Source: an uncultured Eubacteriales bacterium
GTDB lineage: Bacteria > Bacillota > Clostridia > Lachnospirales > Lachnospiraceae
NCBI GenBank assembly: GCA_900314885.1
Contig: OMWY01000016.1
Coordinates: 1-64,000 of the forward strand
Length of the DNA: 64,000 nt
Direction: 5' to 3'
Part shown: in pieces, positions 55,353 through 64,000 of the stretch
Numbering within the stretch: position 1 is the first letter of the stretch
How the letters are laid out: each line of letters starts with the position of its first letter
Position numbers and translations under genes: made by a program
The notes under the pieces: generated by a model
What the model was told of the DNA's origin: nothing
Seen by the model: only the letters and a program-made list of their open reading frames with translations
Databases searched by the model: none

Positions 55353-56099
55353 TTATTTACTGAAAAATTTATCTATTTCCGCTATTATTTTCGCAGGCTC
55401 TTCCGTCTTAAGAAGATAGCCTTCAGGCTTTAGTGATAATACCGACTTTACCGACTCAGCGTCACTCTTGCCCGTCAGGAAAATGACCGGAATATTCGCG
55501 TACTCAGGCTCATCGCGAATCATACCAAGAACCTGCCTGCCGTCTACTATAGGCATCTCATAATCGAGCAATACAAGATCGGGTATCTCAAGGGCCAGGG
55601 CCTTCATAGCTCTCGCCCCGGAATTAGCAAGGGTAATCTTGTATTTACCCTCAAGCCATCCTTTGATTTTACGAAGCATGGTTCCAGAGTCATCGACCAC
55701 AAGGATCTTCTTCTTTGAAAATACGCCGGCAAGATCCTCGCTGATTGCCCGGGCTGCTTCCTCCACATTAACAGGCCTTGTAAGCTCTGCCCTTCTCCCT
55801 GAATCAGGGAATTTCTTAAAGGCGTCGAGCTCCTTGTTGTCGCCAATAATATAATAAGGCAGGCCATGCTCATTTATTGTATCCGAGAGAAATGTCATGA
55901 CCTTCATGTCATCGACTAAATCAGGACTCCCATAAAGAATGACAGCGCTTACATCCTTCTCGGCATTTATAGCATTTACATCAGCAGGGCACTTGATAAC
56001 GTCATTCCCTGCCGCACCAAGCTTCTCGGCAAGTGAAGCAGCTATCATACTGGCACCCTTTTCTATAAGCAATATGCGGTATTTCTTATCATCAACCAT
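55353..56099 (-). CDS. Two-receiver response-regulator protein without output domain
   Basis: The 248 residues hold a degenerate N-terminal receiver-like domain (about 8-115: ILLIEKGASMIAASLAEKL, VILYGSPDLVDD, where the phosphoacceptor Asp is not clear) and a complete C-terminal receiver (KILVVDDSGTMLRK, Asp in DLVLLDYEMPIVDG, FLTGKSD, LLKTEEP). No DNA-binding or enzymatic output is seen, so it probably relays phosphate, perhaps with the damaged hybrid kinase upstream (82-bp gap). Confidence 0.88.
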   Translation of the reverse strand: MVDDKKYRILLIEKGASMIAASLAEKLGAAGNDVIKCPADVNAINAEKDVSAVILYGSPDLVDDMKVMTFLSDTINEHGLPYYIIGDNKELDAFKKFPDSGRRAELTRPVNVEEAARAISEDLAGVFSKKKILVVDDSGTMLRKIKGWLEGKYKITLANSGARAMKALALEIPDLVLLDYEMPIVDGRQVLGMIRDEPEYANIPVIFLTGKSDAESVKSVLSLKPEGYLLKTEEPAKIIAEIDKFFSK

Positions 56100-56181
56100 C
56101 TCGTAAACCTCCCTGTAACCATTAATTCCTTCTTACTTAAGAATAACATTAATTGGCTGATTAATCAACATAAAAATCACT

Positions 56182-59099
56182 TCACTGAATCTCCGCTTCC
56201 GCGATTCCTATCATTTCCTCCGCTTCAGTTATTATATCGTCACTCGCGACATCCGCCACAAGTGCCTGAAGCTTTGTTAAATGTGCCGATAATGATTCAG
56301 GCAGCTTCACGCCGGTTAATTCCTTTAACGCCGCGTCTGTCCCGTCGAGATCGAAATCATCAGCCGTAGACTTGATTTTATTAAGCAAGTCAATAATCTC
56401 ATCCTTAGACGCTTCCCTCTTATCACCGTCATCATCCGCGGCAAAGCGGGCGAGCTCAGACTTCATGCCCTCGTATTCGGCGAGAACAGCCGGTGTCTCA
56501 GCATTTATAGCCTCCACGTCATTTGCGTCACCTAACTGCTCGAGATGATAGAACTTATCCCCTAGCTCCATGGCTCCTATGGTCCTGGACGTAGACTTAA
56601 GGGCATGCACCTCTATAGTGTAGTCCTTTATAAGGCCATCCTTCAGACAATCTCGGATTTTCGCGGCCTTCATATCTATCAGCCTATAATAATCACCAAG
56701 GAAGCCCTTAAACATCTCCGCCGATCCCGAATTCTTTATGCCCTCCTTGATATCAATTCCGGCAAGCTCTGGGAAATCGGCCGCCTCGTCATAGTCAGCA
56801 TTCAGTTCGACTTTTTGCTTTTTTACCTTTTCCTTAGGCAGATATGTCTTTATCTTCTTGCAAATGTTGTTCATCTCAATAGGCTTCGGCACGAAATCGT
56901 TCATGCCCGCGGCAAGAAACTCCTCCTTGGCGCCTGCGACAGCGTTAGCCGTAAGGGCGATAATCGGAACATTTTTCATGTAAGCGCTTTCTCGAACCCT
57001 GATTTTTTCTGTGCATTCGATACCGTCCATCTCAGGCATCATATGATCCATGAAAATGATGTCGTACCTGTCGTCGGTAATTTTACCAAGCGCTTCCTTG
57101 CCGCTCCCCGCTGTATCGATATTCATCTTTAACGGCGCAAGGAGTCCCTTCGCTACCTTGAGGTTCATCTCATTATCGTCGACTATGAGGATCTTTGCGT
57201 CAGGCGCTATAAAATCAATCGTCTCCGCATGAGTCTCAAATGTGGTGACCGTATCATGGTTAATTACCTGGCAGAAATTAAGGGTGTAAAGCGGTTTATT
57301 TAGTGAGAATTCCTTCGCGTCAGATTCCTCTGTCATAGGATTCTTAATTAAAATGTGCCGCATCTTGCCCTTATTCGCTTCATTTTCAAGAAATTCCGAA
57401 TATTCATCATGCATTGCGCTATCACAAAATATCACTTCAGGAATTTCTCCCTTTAAGGCCTCCTTAAAATCAATATAACTAAGCCCGTACTCACGGCAAA
57501 GGGCAACAAGCGCGTCATTTAAGTAAGGTGAAGCAAATATTCCGCTCACTGTCTGTCCCTTGTTTTCTTCCCTTATTTCGGCAGCGTATTTTTCGGATGC
57601 TCTGTGTTGATAAATATCAAATGTAAATGTGCTTCCCTTGCCATAGACGGATTCCACACCTATATGGCCTCCCATCCGCTCCACAAGGCTCTTTGAGATG
57701 GCAAGACCAAGGCCCGTTCCCTCCTTCTTCCTGTTCCTCTTTGTATCAACCTGAGAAAATGATCCGAACAGTTTACCTATATCCTCTTCCTTAATTCCCT
57801 GGCCGGTATCCGCCACTTTAAAAATCATATGAATTTTGTCAGGATCATATTCACAGAAGCTATATCTCTTGAAAGAAGCCATGCCTTGATAGCTATCCTT
57901 GGCCATTCTAACGGCATACAAAGGAGACAGATAAGGCGGTGCTTACTCATATACTCATCACGCTTTAAGGCCTTATCCTGATATTTTTTTGTAAGCTCCG
58001 CAATCTGTATTTCAGCGTTTTCAGGTGAAATGCCGGTAAGTGGCGTTATAAATGTATGGAAATATTTATCTCCGATTTTCTGTGAATCGCCTATTTCACC
58101 TTCATTTACATTCAGATTACATTTTGTAAACTGATCTAATATCTCATCCGGCAGCTTGTCTCCCGGATTCAATTTCTTCAGAGAAGGAAATACAAGCTTT
58201 GCGTACCTGTTCGAATCAAGATATGCGTAGGAAGTATTTACGGTGATAAATCCATCTTCAACCTGTTCAAAAACCCGATTGCGAGCCATATTTATTGTGC
58301 CGAAGAAATCTCCCCTCACTACGGCAACGCCTATCGCAAGCACAGATATTGAAGAAAAGACGTGTACATAATCAAACGTAATATTTACCATCATTTTTGA
58401 AATGAGCGCAAAGGCGACAAACATCTGAGCCCACATCATAGACCTCAGATTTCTCTTCCATGCCGCAAGTCGGTTTTTACCGTACAGGTAGACCGAATAT
58501 CCGAACAAAATAAACATTAGAGCTGCCGTAAAATAATAGTTAACGTAATAAAGGATCCCATAGTCAAATGTCATATAAGAGAAACCAAATTTATTATCAA
58601 AATTATAAACAATGTTATCATAGTACAGTGATGACGTCCGGTCTTCCGAAATAATCATGAGGGAGGATATTACAAGTATGCCATACACTGCAATAGCTTT
58701 AGACAGCCTTTTAAATTCCAGATAAGAAACCATAAACATTAGATAGAAAAAGTAGAAGAGCATATTGGCCATGAGACAGAGCTGCATGGAAAGAAAAGCG
58801 GCATCTTCGCTTTCTACGCTTATAAAAAGCGCGTACACAACATTATAAAACAGGCAAATTACGTCAGCTATTAAGAGCATAGATGACTCACGTGTCTGAT
58901 ATGTCTTTAGAATTATTATCATGCCGATTATCGGAATTATAACTCCCAAAATACAGATAGCCACAATATACGACGGAATATGATATGCCCCATTGCTGAT
59001 ATTAACGTGCTCCACCGCGTCAGCAAGTTCCGCCCCTGCTCCCGTTGTCAAAAGAACATTCAAGAATCCAATCCGAGCCAATAATATATCCATATCCAT
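56182..59099 (-). pseudogene. Hybrid histidine kinase, split; H-box region lost
   Basis: The upstream part (59099-57825) has a seven-helix membrane sensor (about 40-275) and a PAS-like linker, ending with KYQDKALKRDEYMSK and then an out-of-frame tail. The downstream part (TTG at 57921, or first ATG later, to 56182) resumes with DPDKIHMIFKVADTGQGI, LFGSFSQVD and GTGLGLAISKS of the ATPase domain, a degenerate receiver, a full receiver (ILIVDDNEMNLK, FMDHMMPEMDG, ALTANAVAG) and an Hpt domain (VHALKSTSRTIG). The HisKA H-box and the ATPase N-box are absent from both, so a deletion plus frameshift removed the phosphorylation core. The receiver and Hpt modules could still be made. Confidence 0.8.
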
Positions 59100-59112
59100 G
59101 CCTCACCTTAAA

Positions 59113-59919
59113 CTAAAGTTGGATTTTTCTTCCTTTTATCAGAGTTCCGGCTTTTTTACCATCGATTATATCGAAAATAGTCTCCGGCTCTCTGCCGTAG
59201 ATTATAAGTACATCAATTCCTATTTCCGTGGCGAATTTCGCTGCGCTTATCTTGCTCTTCATACCGCCCGTGCCACGCTTGCTTCCCGCTCCACCGGCGG
59301 TTTCAGGGGCGATTTTATTTATATCATCGACTCTGTCTATTATCGTCGCCTTCGGATTCGTCCTAGGATCTGAATCATAGAGGCCATGTATATCCGATAA
59401 TATTATCAGCTTCGCCGCTCCGACGAATTTCGCTACAATCGCGGAGAGCATATCGTTGTCGCCGAAAATCCTGTCCTTGCTCATAATCTCCGCATGGCTT
59501 ATGGAGTCATTTTCGTTTATTATCGGAATAATATTATTTTCTAACAGGGCCTCAAGGGTCTGAGCGAGGTTCTTCCTCTTCTCCTCGTTATCAAGGTCTT
59601 CACTTGTAAATAATATCTGTCCGACCGTCCGGCCGTATTCCATGAAGAATCTGTCGTATAAGTGAATAAGCTCGCACTGTCCGACTGAAGCGACCGCCTG
59701 CTTTAGTCTCGTTTCCTTAGGTCGCTCAATAAGGCGCATTTTGTTGGCTCCGACAGCTATCGCTCCGGATGACACGAGGACAACCTTATAGCCCATACTT
59801 TCCACCTCGGAAAGGGTTCTCGCAAGCCTGTCTATAGCCCGTAGGTTTGTACTGCCATCATCATTTGTTATGGTTGAAGTTCCCACCTTCACTACGATAA
59901 TCTTCTTATCAAGTTTCAT
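59113..59919 (-). CDS. proB: Glutamate 5-kinase
   Basis: First step of proline synthesis, ATP-dependent phosphorylation of glutamate. The 268 residues show IIVVKVGTSTITNDDGS, LVSSGAIAVGANKM, PIINENDSISHAEI, FGDNDMLSAIVA and GTGGMKSKISAAKFA, the full amino-acid-kinase set. It lacks a C-terminal PUA domain, as in many Firmicutes. The start at 59919 is set by AGGAGAG; the frame extends upstream 22 codons without a site. proA is not adjacent. It leads a run that includes the hybrid kinase 13 bp downstream. Confidence 0.95.
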   Translation of the reverse strand: MKLDKKIIVVKVGTSTITNDDGSTNLRAIDRLARTLSEVESMGYKVVLVSSGAIAVGANKMRLIERPKETRLKQAVASVGQCELIHLYDRFFMEYGRTVGQILFTSEDLDNEEKRKNLAQTLEALLENNIIPIINENDSISHAEIMSKDRIFGDNDMLSAIVAKFVGAAKLIILSDIHGLYDSDPRTNPKATIIDRVDDINKIAPETAGGAGSKRGTGGMKSKISAAKFATEIGIDVLIIYGREPETIFDIIDGKKAGTLIKGRKIQL

Positions 59920-59960
59920 CGTTTTCTCTCCTATATTAAGCATTTCATATTGACACCTTA

Positions 59961-59990
59961 ATTTTAACACAAGAGACAATAGCATTTCAA
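59961..59990 (-). promoter_or_regulatory. Probable proB promoter
   Basis: Minus-strand TTGAAA (59985-59990), 18-bp spacer, TAAAAT (59961-59966), about 40 bp before the start. Confidence 0.55.
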
Positions 59991-60004
59991 CCTATATAAA
60001 AAGA

Positions 60005-60031
60005 GCAGGCATACATTTTCTGTATGCCTGC
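60005..60031 (-). terminator. Terminator of the Opp operon
   Basis: GCAGGCATACA (60005-60015) pairs perfectly with TGTATGCCTGC (60021-60031); on the minus strand TCTTTTTATATA follows. Confidence 0.88.
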
Positions 60032-60075
60032 CATTATAGCAGCTACTCTGTTATAAGCTTCATGTGCTTTCCATA

Positions 60076-61410
60076 TTATATACCCGCAAATATGAGAGTA
60101 ATGAAGAATACTCCAACAATTACCGCAAGAAGGATAAATCCGGCGACAGTTCCCTTCTTTGTCATCTTGTAGTTGCGGTAGTATTTCTTTGTTTTAAATA
60201 CTTCCCATAGAATAAGACCAATTATAGGGAAGAGGAAACCAAGTACTCCATACCACATATTTCCGGTATCGTGAACAGGAGCATTAATGATGTAATCTCC
60301 GCTTGAAAGCTTCGATTCAAGTGTCTTATCATCATCTTCCTCTTTTATTCTCGCAGCCTCATCATCCTTGAGCTTCTGCTCATGAGAAACTATATTAATC
60401 GACTTGATAGGCTCGCCCTTCTCACGAAGCATCTTATACTCTTCTATTTCCTTCGTATTGCCATAAACGAAATGGTTATGCCCAATATTTACCATCTGAG
60501 GCTTATCCACACTGTAGTCATGGATTGAAGGGTCATAGGTGTATAATTCCTTATTCTTCTCAAGCTCTGGATCAGGAATAGGAATCGCTGAAATAAGGGA
60601 ATGGGTGTATGGGTGAAGTGGGAAGTTAAAGAGCTCCTCAGCGTCAGCTATTTCCACAATATTTCCCTTATAAATAACCGCAATCCTGTCTGATATATAA
60701 CGTACAATCGAAAGGTCATGCGCTATGAAAAGGTAGGTTACACCCTTTTCCTTTTGGAACTTCTTCATCAGGTTAAGGACCTGAGCTCTGATTGATACGT
60801 CGAGCGCTGAAATAGGCTCATCGGCTACAACAAGCTCCGGCTCCATAACCATAGCTCTCGCAAGACCGATTCTCTGCCTCTGGCCGCCCGAGAACTCATG
60901 AGGATAACGGGTCAGATGCTCCGGAAGAAGACCGACTTCCTTTATAATATTTTCTACTTTCTGTACACGGTCTGTCTCGTTTTCATAGAGGTGGAAATTG
61001 TACAGACCTTCAGATACAATATAATCTACGGTCGCGCGCTCATTAAGAGAAGCCGCAGGATCCTGGAAGACCATCTGTACATTCCTTATTACGTCACGGT
61101 CAAGAGACTTAGGTATCTTACCTGAAATTCTTACGCCCTTATAATCGATCTCACCGGCCGCAAGCGGGTTAACCCTGATTACAGCACGACCGATAGTTGT
61201 CTTACCTGAACCTGACTCGCCAACAAGGGAGAAAGTCTCTCCCTTATAAATATCGAAGCTTGCGTTCTTTACAGCCTTAACCGCGTCATCGCCCTTGCCG
61301 AATGTAATATCTATATTCTTTACGGAAAGAAGGACTTCTCTTCCGTTCTCATCTATAGGACCATGGTCCGGTAAATGCGCCGGACTGGTCGTCTTATTCT
61401 TATCAGCCAC
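60076..61410 (-). CDS. oppF: Oligopeptide ABC importer ATPase (OppF-like) with C-terminal membrane hairpin
   Basis: Second ATPase of a peptide importer. Residues 25-310 are a regular OppF: Walker [23 protein letters not shown] (Q-loop), [25 protein letters not shown], and the OppF/D C-terminal peptide motif [17 protein letters not shown]. The remaining ~130 residues are extra: an acidic linker and two hydrophobic helices near 384-401 and 421-442 separated by a basic loop ([15 protein letters not shown]). ATPases of this type are normally soluble. Last gene of the operon; starts 53 bp after oppD. Confidence 0.9.
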   Translation of the reverse strand: MADKNKTTSPAHLPDHGPIDENGREVLLSVKNIDITFGKGDDAVKAVKNASFDIYKGETFSLVGESGSGKTTIGRAVIRVNPLAAGEIDYKGVRISGKIPKSLDRDVIRNVQMVFQDPAASLNERATVDYIVSEGLYNFHLYENETDRVQKVENIIKEVGLLPEHLTRYPHEFSGGQRQRIGLARAMVMEPELVVADEPISALDVSIRAQVLNLMKKFQKEKGVTYLFIAHDLSIVRYISDRIAVIYKGNIVEIADAEELFNFPLHPYTHSLISAIPIPDPELEKNKELYTYDPSIHDYSVDKPQMVNIGHNHFVYGNTKEIEEYKMLREKGEPIKSINIVSHEQKLKDDEAARIKEEDDDKTLESKLSSGDYIINAPVHDTGNMWYGVLGFLFPIIGLILWEVFKTKKYYRNYKMTKKGTVAGFILLAVIVGVFFITLIFAGI

Positions 61411-61463
61411 AATAAAACTCCAATTCTTTGTTTTTATACGTTCATCTGATCAAGCTTTTTGTT

Positions 61464-63209
61464 TTATATGTTGAAGGCTTGTTCGAGCTTTTCCGTAATG
61501 TTGTCTATTGCCGCAGGCTTCTCGATTTTAGGCGATCTAGGGTCAAGGAGCCATGTCTTAGCGTAATGCGTCTCTGTTACCTTAAACATAGGCGGCGACA
61601 TAAGCGTATCTATCTTCATGCAGTAAGGGTTTCTCGGCGCAAACGCGTCACCCTTGATTTCATTATAAAGTGAAGGCGGCGTACCGGTTATAGAGTAAAG
61701 CTCGGTACCCTTCTGGGCAAGCTGCGGCAGGGATGAAAGGAGTGCCCATGTATATGGGTGCTTCGGGTCGTAGAAGATTTCATTTACCTTACCGACCTCT
61801 ACAATCTGGCCTGCGTACAGAACCGCTACCCTGTCAGCGATATTTGCTACAACACCTAGGTCATGAGTAATAAATACTATGGTGTAATGTAATTCCTTCT
61901 GCAAATCCTTGATGAGCTTAAGAACCTGAGCCTGAATCGTAACATCAAGGGCCGTTGTAGGCTCATCGCAGATAAGAATCTTAGGCTGACATGACAGGGC
62001 AATCGCGATAACGATTCTCTGCCTCATACCACCCGAGTACTGGAAAGGATAATCGTCAAACCTGTTCTCGGCATTAGGAATTCCGACCTTGTGCATCATC
62101 TCTATAGCCTTCTTACGAGCTTCGGCTTCTGAAAGATGCTGATGCTTCATGATAACAGACGTTATCTGTTTACCTATCGTAATGATAGGATCAAGGCTTG
62201 TCATAGGATCCTGGAATACAGTAGCTATCTTGGTTCCGCGAATCTGTGTCCAGTCATCAGCGTACTTGATTCTCGCCATATCCATGACACATGTGCCGTG
62301 AAGCTTCTCTTCTGTCTCATCGAGGTAACGAACAAAGAGAACGACCTTGCTGAATTCCTCGTTACGAACCTTAACATCGGAGAGGTCCTTGCCGACACGC
62401 ATAGCTTCTCTTAAGACCTTCAGAATCCTGCCTGTTGCGCCAACCCTCTTTTTGAAGGTATATCTTCCTACCGAAAGATATATTTCCTTAGCGATTATCA
62501 AATTTCTCTTCTTAGTATCCTCGGAAATGCTTCCTGCAATTTCCTTTGCGTACTGAGCCTTCAAGGAAGCCATCTTATTGTTATAATCTGATAAATAAGC
62601 TGTATCGGCAGCTAAATCAGCTTTATGCTTCTTTATAAGTTCAGCCTTCTCCTTCTGAAGAGCTTCTATCTTCTCTTCATAGGCCTTAATCTTGTCAGCG
62701 CTGGCCTTAATCTTATCTTTCTCTGTCTTAGGGTCAAATGTCTGCTTCAGGTTGACCTCTTCAACCCTGTTATAATTTAAGTCGTGAAGACGGCCCTCTA
62801 TATCCTTTTCTTCCTCAGGAGTAAGGAGGCCCTTCGCTTCCTTTTCTTCCTTGAGTGCCTGCATTTTATTGTAGGTGTCGGCGCCTAATTCGAGCTTTGA
62901 ATATTCATTTAGCTTATTATAAGCCTTTTCAACCTGGGACTTATTGTTAGGTACAACCGTGTCCTCAAGCTGTTTATCATTAAATATAACCTCACCGCTA
63001 TCTATAAAACCATTCGAATCAAGCATTCCGGCGAATGTCTTGGTGAATACGGACTTGCCTGAACCTGACTCACCTACGATGGCGATAGATTCATCTTCAT
63101 ATATATCAAGTGAAATGCCTCTGATAGCGGTTAAAATTCTTCCGCGGACATGGAACTTAACTACCAGGTCCTTGACGGAAAGAAGTACATTCTTATCTGT
63201 ATCTGACAT
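61464..63209 (-). CDS. oppD: Oligopeptide ABC importer ATPase (OppD-like) with coiled-coil insertion
   Basis: The 581 residues contain an OppD ATPase split by an insertion. Walker A GESGSGKS is at 46-53, but the Q-loop VFQDPMTSLDP comes only at 331-341, against a usual spacing of about 55-60 residues. Residues about 82-310 are inserted: Lys/Glu-rich helices (KIKAYEEKIEALQKEKAEL, KADLAADTAYLSDYN) predicted to form coiled coils, then a basic helical part. The rest is standard: YSGGMRQRIVIAIAL, ILICDEPTTALD, FITHDLGV, HPYTWALLSSLP and the terminal Cys-containing NPYCMKID. Start at 63209 (MSDTDKNV), with AAAAGGAAAA before it. Confidence 0.9.
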   Translation of the reverse strand: MSDTDKNVLLSVKDLVVKFHVRGRILTAIRGISLDIYEDESIAIVGESGSGKSVFTKTFAGMLDSNGFIDSGEVIFNDKQLEDTVVPNNKSQVEKAYNKLNEYSKLELGADTYNKMQALKEEKEAKGLLTPEEEKDIEGRLHDLNYNRVEEVNLKQTFDPKTEKDKIKASADKIKAYEEKIEALQKEKAELIKKHKADLAADTAYLSDYNNKMASLKAQYAKEIAGSISEDTKKRNLIIAKEIYLSVGRYTFKKRVGATGRILKVLREAMRVGKDLSDVKVRNEEFSKVVLFVRYLDETEEKLHGTCVMDMARIKYADDWTQIRGTKIATVFQDPMTSLDPIITIGKQITSVIMKHQHLSEAEARKKAIEMMHKVGIPNAENRFDDYPFQYSGGMRQRIVIAIALSCQPKILICDEPTTALDVTIQAQVLKLIKDLQKELHYTIVFITHDLGVVANIADRVAVLYAGQIVEVGKVNEIFYDPKHPYTWALLSSLPQLAQKGTELYSITGTPPSLYNEIKGDAFAPRNPYCMKIDTLMSPPMFKVTETHYAKTWLLDPRSPKIEKPAAIDNITEKLEQAFNI

Positions 63210-63235
63210 TGTTATTTTCCTTTTCCCGCAGTACC

Positions 63236-63349
63236 CTTGCTTCGCAAGCACACTGCTCTTTAATAGGAGCTACAGCCCATTAGAATAATCTGCTTCGCAG
63301 ATTATAGGGCCTAGGCGGTGCAGTAATCTCGCTTCGCGAGATCACTGCA
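63236..63349. repeat. Three GCTTCGC-capped hairpins between oppC and oppD
   Basis: Stems with TTC loops at 63236-63248 (5 bp), 63285-63305 (9 bp) and 63319-63349 (14 bp with one mismatch) fill the 142-bp gap. The last ends two bases from the oppC stop. None has a T tract, so they look like mRNA-stabilising or expression-balancing hairpins rather than terminators. Confidence 0.75.
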
Positions 63350-63351
63350 GT

Positions 63352-64000
63352 TTACATATGAGTACGTGGATCGCTGGCATCACCGAGGTTCTGGCCTACT
63401 ACGTAAAGAGTGATAGTAAGAACAGCGGCAAGCGCTACAGGGCTCCAGAACTCAAATCCCCAGCCCGGTGTAAGCATCGCGTTCTGAGCTGAGTTAATAA
63501 TCTTACCAAGAGACATCTCAGAAAGTCCCATACCAAGGTAAGCAAGGAATACCTCGTAAGAGATATATGAAGGTATGATCTGCGCCGCGTACATAACGAT
63601 AACGCTCGTAAGGACCGGAAGAATATTTCTTGTAGCAATCCTTCCCAGAGGCGTACCGAGGCACCTTGAAGCAAGGTTATACTCACGATCACGGATAATA
63701 ACAACCTGAGTTCTTATAAAGTAAGCTACGAACATCCAGTCAGTGATACACATAGCAAGTACCATGGTCCAGAATGTAGGCTTGAATATAAGTACCAATA
63801 CCTGCACGAGAAGGATTGTAGGTACATTTCCGACTATGTTTAACACCTCAGTCATGACTATATCGAACTTCTTACTGTAGCCCCATACGGCACCAAGAAG
63901 CACACCGATAGTCATGTTGATGAGTGTACAGATAAGTGACATAGACAGTGATATCTGAGCGCCATACCACATAGCGTCAAATGTCGACTGGCCGGCAGCG
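63352..64000 (-). CDS. oppC: Oligopeptide ABC importer permease (OppC-like), 5' end outside window
   Basis: Partial: the frame is open to the window edge, reading STFDAMWYGAQISLSM at its visible start. About five membrane helices are seen, with the permease signature region EYNLASRCLGTPLGRIATRN that contacts the ATPase and IIPSYISYEVFLAYLGMGL. The ending GQNLGDASDPRTHM is typical of OppC/DppC. First visible gene of the Opp operon. Confidence 0.93.
   Translation of the reverse strand, partial: AAGQSTFDAMWYGAQISLSMSLICTLINMTIGVLLGAVWGYSKKFDIVMTEVLNIVGNVPTILLVQVLVLIFKPTFWTMVLAMCITDWMFVAYFIRTQVVIIRDREYNLASRCLGTPLGRIATRNILPVLTSVIVMYAAQIIPSYISYEVFLAYLGMGLSEMSLGKIINSAQNAMLTPGWGFEFWSPVALAAVLTITLYVVGQNLGDASDPRTHM

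Overview
The window reads as a chromosomal segment of an anaerobic Firmicute, most probably a Lachnospiraceae member (Butyrivibrio/Roseburia/Lachnospira-like). The pointers are Clostridia-type Lgt (GRIGCFLAGCCYG), a GGGtGRT protein beside a NifU-like scaffold, phosphoketolase, LCP-family wall enzymes, short HigBA/DinJ-YafQ modules, promoters of the TTGACA-N17-TATAAT type and strong AGGAGG ribosome sites. This assignment is inference; no rRNA gene is present.

Layout. (1) 1-0.5 kb: an unexplained array of inverted and tandem 40-60 bp repeats ending in the guaA terminator. (2) 0.5-13.4 kb, minus strand: one tightly packed run of eight genes, sensor kinase, response regulator, an 843-residue anchored surface protein, a GT2 glycosyltransferase, uvrB, uvrA, yfbR and guaA, with gaps under 20 bp or overlaps throughout. 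(3) 13.5-23.5 kb: a GH13 glucosidase, two LCP wall-polymer ligases, a secreted 5'-nucleotidase, a MacB-like ABC exporter and an AEC carrier. (4) 23.5-25 kb: a HigBA module, a HicB stump, tRNA-Arg(CCT), a broken tRNA duplicate holding three 43-bp hairpin repeats, and nudC. (5) 25.6-34.2 kb: a two-component system, a small alarmone synthetase, a lipoprotein, the GGGtGRT/NifU-like pair, and a FucI-like isomerase with a xylulokinase-family kinase.

(6) 34.2-43.6 kb is an accessory island: a restriction-modification-like cluster (GIY-YIG/helicase/methylase-motif-I fusion, a frameshifted NPPY methylase, and a 'subunit M' methylase) with a PIN/AbrB module, a nonsense-mutated small gene, a nitroreductase bracketed by 27-bp direct repeats, a DinJ-YafQ module, and several 60-bp palindromic elements. 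(7) 44-50 kb: two tandem lgt copies with a 76-residue gene between them, fucO, and xfp phosphoketolase under a near-consensus promoter. (8) 50-53.2 kb: a graveyard that looks like a decayed second copy of the island's methylase cluster (DUF2075 pseudogene, methylase start relic, intact small-gene pair, in-frame-deleted subunit M). (9) 53.2-60 kb: AAA-ATPase/PD-(D/E)XK protein, trmL, a two-receiver protein, a hybrid histidine kinase that has lost its H-box region, and proB. (10) 60-64 kb: an Opp-type peptide importer with two unusual ATPases, one with a ~230-residue coiled-coil insertion and the other with two C-terminal membrane helices; its permease runs off the window edge.

The strongest candidates for new biology are the split helicase/methylase cluster with its decayed sister copy, the modified Opp ATPases, the GGGtGRT/NifU-like pair, the 150/118-residue gene pair, and the repeated GCTTCGC-capped hairpins. 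All functional calls rest on reading motifs by eye; no database search was run.
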